Source of the DNA: JBGCEZ01 sp045106735
GTDB lineage: Bacteria > Planctomycetota > Phycisphaerae > Phycisphaerales > SM1A02
Direction of reading: 5' to 3'
Length of the DNA stretch: 64,000 nt
Assembly (NCBI GenBank): GCA_045106735.1
Contig: JBGCEZ010000058.1
Coordinates: forward strand, 62,001 to 126,000
Part shown: positions 61,989-64,000 of the stretch, piece after piece
Numbering within the stretch: the stretch's first letter is position 1
Layout: each line of letters starts with the position of its first letter
The notes under the pieces: model-generated
The model's database searches: none
Seen by the model: only the letters and a program-made list of their open reading frames with translations
Told to the model about the DNA's origin: nothing
Translations under genes and position numbers: made by a program

Positions 61989-63941
61989 TCACGGCGTCGG
62001 CGGATAGACGAGGTGTCCGTCCGGTCCGAGTGGAATGCCGAGCTGCACCCACACCAGGAGCATGATCGTCCAGACGATCGCAAAGCCGATGGTGTACGGG
62101 AGCATCGTGGAGATCAGCGTGCCCATGCCGCCCTTGGGGACGAACTTCTGCATGAACACCAAGACGATGATGAGATACGCATTGAGCGGCGTGATGATGT
62201 TCGACACGCTGTCGCCGATGCGGTACGCCGCCTGCGTCAGTTCGGGGGCGATGCCGACCATCATGAACATCGGGATGAAGATGGGCGCGAACATCGCGTA
62301 CTTCGCGCTCATCGACCCGATGAACATGTTGAAGAACATCGTCATCAGGATGAAGAGCACCAGCAGCAGCATGATCGGCATGTCGATCTGGCCGAGCATC
62401 TGGCCGCCGGCCATGGCGAGCATCCGGTCGAGCCCGGACCACTTGAACGCTTCGATGAACTGGGCGGCAAAGAACGCCAGCACGATGATCGGGGCCATGG
62501 CGGCCATCGAGTCGATCATCAATTTGGCCACGTCGCGGTCATTCTTCACCGTGCGCACGGCCACGCCGTAGACGATCGCGGGAATGATGAACTGCACGAA
62601 GAGCAACGGGACGATGGCGTTCACCCAGCGGGCAAAGCCAGCGCCCTTGGCCAGGAACGTCAGGTCTTCGGCCAGGCCGATGGTCACGCCTTCGGTGGCC
62701 ACATCGGCGGCGTCCGTCCCGACCGGCACGAACAGGGCCGCGCCGCCCGAGACGGCGATGGCCCGCTTGCCGGCCCGCCAGGCGGCGACCGCTTCGGCCG
62801 GCAGGTCGCCGTGCACCCACGCGGGTCCGGGCGAGACTTCGCCTTCCTTGATTTCCAACTTCTCGGCCACGGCCATCGGCAGTTCGATGACGGCGGACGA
62901 ATCGGTGGCCGCGGCCACGATGTTGTCGTATCGCTCCGCATCCGGAGCCTTGAAGGTGTACAGCGGCATGCCGGGAATCATGATCGCGGCCATGATGATC
63001 GCGAAGATTGCGGCGAAGGACCCGCCGCCCACGACCAATCCCTTGCGCTCTTCGGGCGTGATCTGCCGGGCGGCCAGATCGCTCGCGTCCACCGGCGACG
63101 GGCCGCCATCCTCGGCTGCCTTCTTCATCAGGCGGCGTTCGACGAACCAGCTCGTGATCGCCCAGCCAGCGAGCGTGATCACGAACGTACTGGCGATCAT
63201 GAAGAACCAGTTCGCCGCCGGGTTGAACGCGTAGTTCGGGTCAACGACGCGGGTGCCGGTCTCCGCCAGTTCGGCGAGCATCGGGTCCAGGCCGGTGATG
63301 AACAGGTTGGCGTTGAAGCCCGCGGCCACGCCGGCAAAGACGGCGGCCAGACCCGCGAGCGGCGGCCGGCCGACGGCCTTGTAGAGCGCGGCGGCCAGGG
63401 GCGGCAGAATCACGTAGCCCGCGTCCATGGTCATCGAACTCATGATGCCGATGAAGATCATCGCCGGAGTCAGCAGCATGGATGGGACGACGAGCATGAA
63501 CGCCTTGAGGGTCGCCGGTATGAGCCCCGTGCGTTCGGCGATGCCGATCCCGAGCATGCCCACGAGCACCACGCCCAGCGGCGCGAAGTTGATGAAGTTC
63601 TTCACCAGGCTCTGGAAGAGCCAGTAGAGGCCGTCGCGGGACAGGACGTTCTTGGCCGTGAGAACCGTGCCCGTCTCCTCCCAGTCGACGATCACATCGT
63701 CGTTCTCGTCCACGACGTTCACTTCTCGCTCAACGCCATCGACGAGCTGCACTTCGGTCCGGATGATCGGCAGCCGTTCCTTGACCTCCCACTTGCCGCT
63801 GACGGCAATGGCCGAGATCAACATCACCAGCCCGAGGCCGAGCAAGAACAAGGTGGCCGGGTCCGGCAGCTTGTTGCCGATGAGTTCGACGACGTCGAGC
63901 AGGCCGCGGCGGCCGGTCGGAGCGGGATCAGAGGCGGACAT
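61989..63941 (-). CDS. AbgT-family transporter
   Basis: A 650-residue carrier of the AbgT family, members of which import p-aminobenzoyl-glutamate or export sulfonamides. The N-terminus is typical: GLLDVVELIGNKLPDPATLF, then helix LLGLGLVMLISAIAVSGKW. Further marks are PLGVVLVGMLGIGIAERTGL, MDAGYVILPPLAAALYKAVG, and near the end FMQKFVPKGGMGTLISTMLPY. A hydrophilic insert of about 115 residues (about 325-440, including IKEGEVSPGPAWVHGD) breaks the membrane core, making the protein longer than E. coli AbgT (~510). The ATG at 63941 has a strong GGAGGA site upstream. Confidence 0.9.
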   Translation of the reverse strand: MSASDPAPTGRRGLLDVVELIGNKLPDPATLFLLGLGLVMLISAIAVSGKWEVKERLPIIRTEVQLVDGVEREVNVVDENDDVIVDWEETGTVLTAKNVLSRDGLYWLFQSLVKNFINFAPLGVVLVGMLGIGIAERTGLIPATLKAFMLVVPSMLLTPAMIFIGIMSSMTMDAGYVILPPLAAALYKAVGRPPLAGLAAVFAGVAAGFNANLFITGLDPMLAELAETGTRVVDPNYAFNPAANWFFMIASTFVITLAGWAITSWFVERRLMKKAAEDGGPSPVDASDLAARQITPEERKGLVVGGGSFAAIFAIIMAAIMIPGMPLYTFKAPDAERYDNIVAAATDSSAVIELPMAVAEKLEIKEGEVSPGPAWVHGDLPAEAVAAWRAGKRAIAVSGGAALFVPVGTDAADVATEGVTIGLAEDLTFLAKGAGFARWVNAIVPLLFVQFIIPAIVYGVAVRTVKNDRDVAKLMIDSMAAMAPIIVLAFFAAQFIEAFKWSGLDRMLAMAGGQMLGQIDMPIMLLLVLFILMTMFFNMFIGSMSAKYAMFAPIFIPMFMMVGIAPELTQAAYRIGDSVSNIITPLNAYLIIVLVFMQKFVPKGGMGTLISTMLPYTIGFAIVWTIMLLVWVQLGIPLGPDGHLVYPPTP

Positions 63942-64000
63942 GAGCGGGTTCCTCCGGCTGGCGGGGGCGATCGTGGGTGGGAGCGGGTGCGGTCATTCGC

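Overview
The window is very GC-rich, gene-dense DNA. Gene content suggests a planctomycete, most likely of the Phycisphaerae (inference, not proven by a marker gene). The pointers are an internal-loop AbgT carrier, small zinc-ribbon membrane proteins, a MoxR/DUF58/BatA-type von Willebrand cluster, a ~110-kDa NAD-glutamate dehydrogenase, a large MetH and a type II secretion operon with glycine-rich additions. Many genes are linked by 4-base ATGA or GTGA stop/start overlaps, and GTG starts are common. No rRNA, tRNA, CRISPR array, insertion sequence or phage gene was seen.

Layout. 1-6.06 kb (minus): a sugar/polyol catabolism cluster with three TIM-barrel isomerases, one Gfo/Idh/MocA oxidoreductase and the first codons of a further gene at the window edge; a nucleoside-type MFS carrier (plus) lies inside it. 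6.2-12.9 kb: a small membrane protein, an orphan FixJ-like response regulator, a frameshifted nucleotide-exchange carrier, a YgaP-type membrane protein, a zincin metallopeptidase coupled to pyrD, a TPR-YggX fusion and a His-rich secreted beta-propeller. 12.9-15.1 kb: a less biased accessory patch with three poorly known genes. 15.15-28.3 kb (minus): a long gene train running Q-rich coiled-coil protein, iron-type binding lipoprotein, permease fused to an NHL propeller, double-vWA protein, MoxR ATPase, DUF58 protein and BatA-like protein. 28.6-35.4 kb: a secreted coiled-coil protein, nrnA-ribF, NAD-glutamate dehydrogenase and a small coiled-coil protein. 35.5-39.2 kb: metH, with a perfect 26-bp palindrome just upstream of its start. 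39.5-45.1 kb: a LolA-like protein with a NatA/NatB-type ABC exporter, then an exported helical protein. 45.1-59.9 kb: a type II secretion operon in the order E-F-G-H-I-J-K-L-M-C-D plus a lipoprotein propeller. 59.9-64 kb: a 36-bp tandem repeat, two membrane proteins and an AbgT-family transporter.

The most unusual items are the permease/lipoprotein-propeller fusion with an embedded lipoprotein signal peptide (22.4-25.2 kb), the metH palindrome, the hierarchical tandem repeat at 59.94-60.12 kb, the TPR-YggX fusion, and the internal deletion/frameshift in the carrier at 8.07 kb. I found no clearly novel defence or mobile system.
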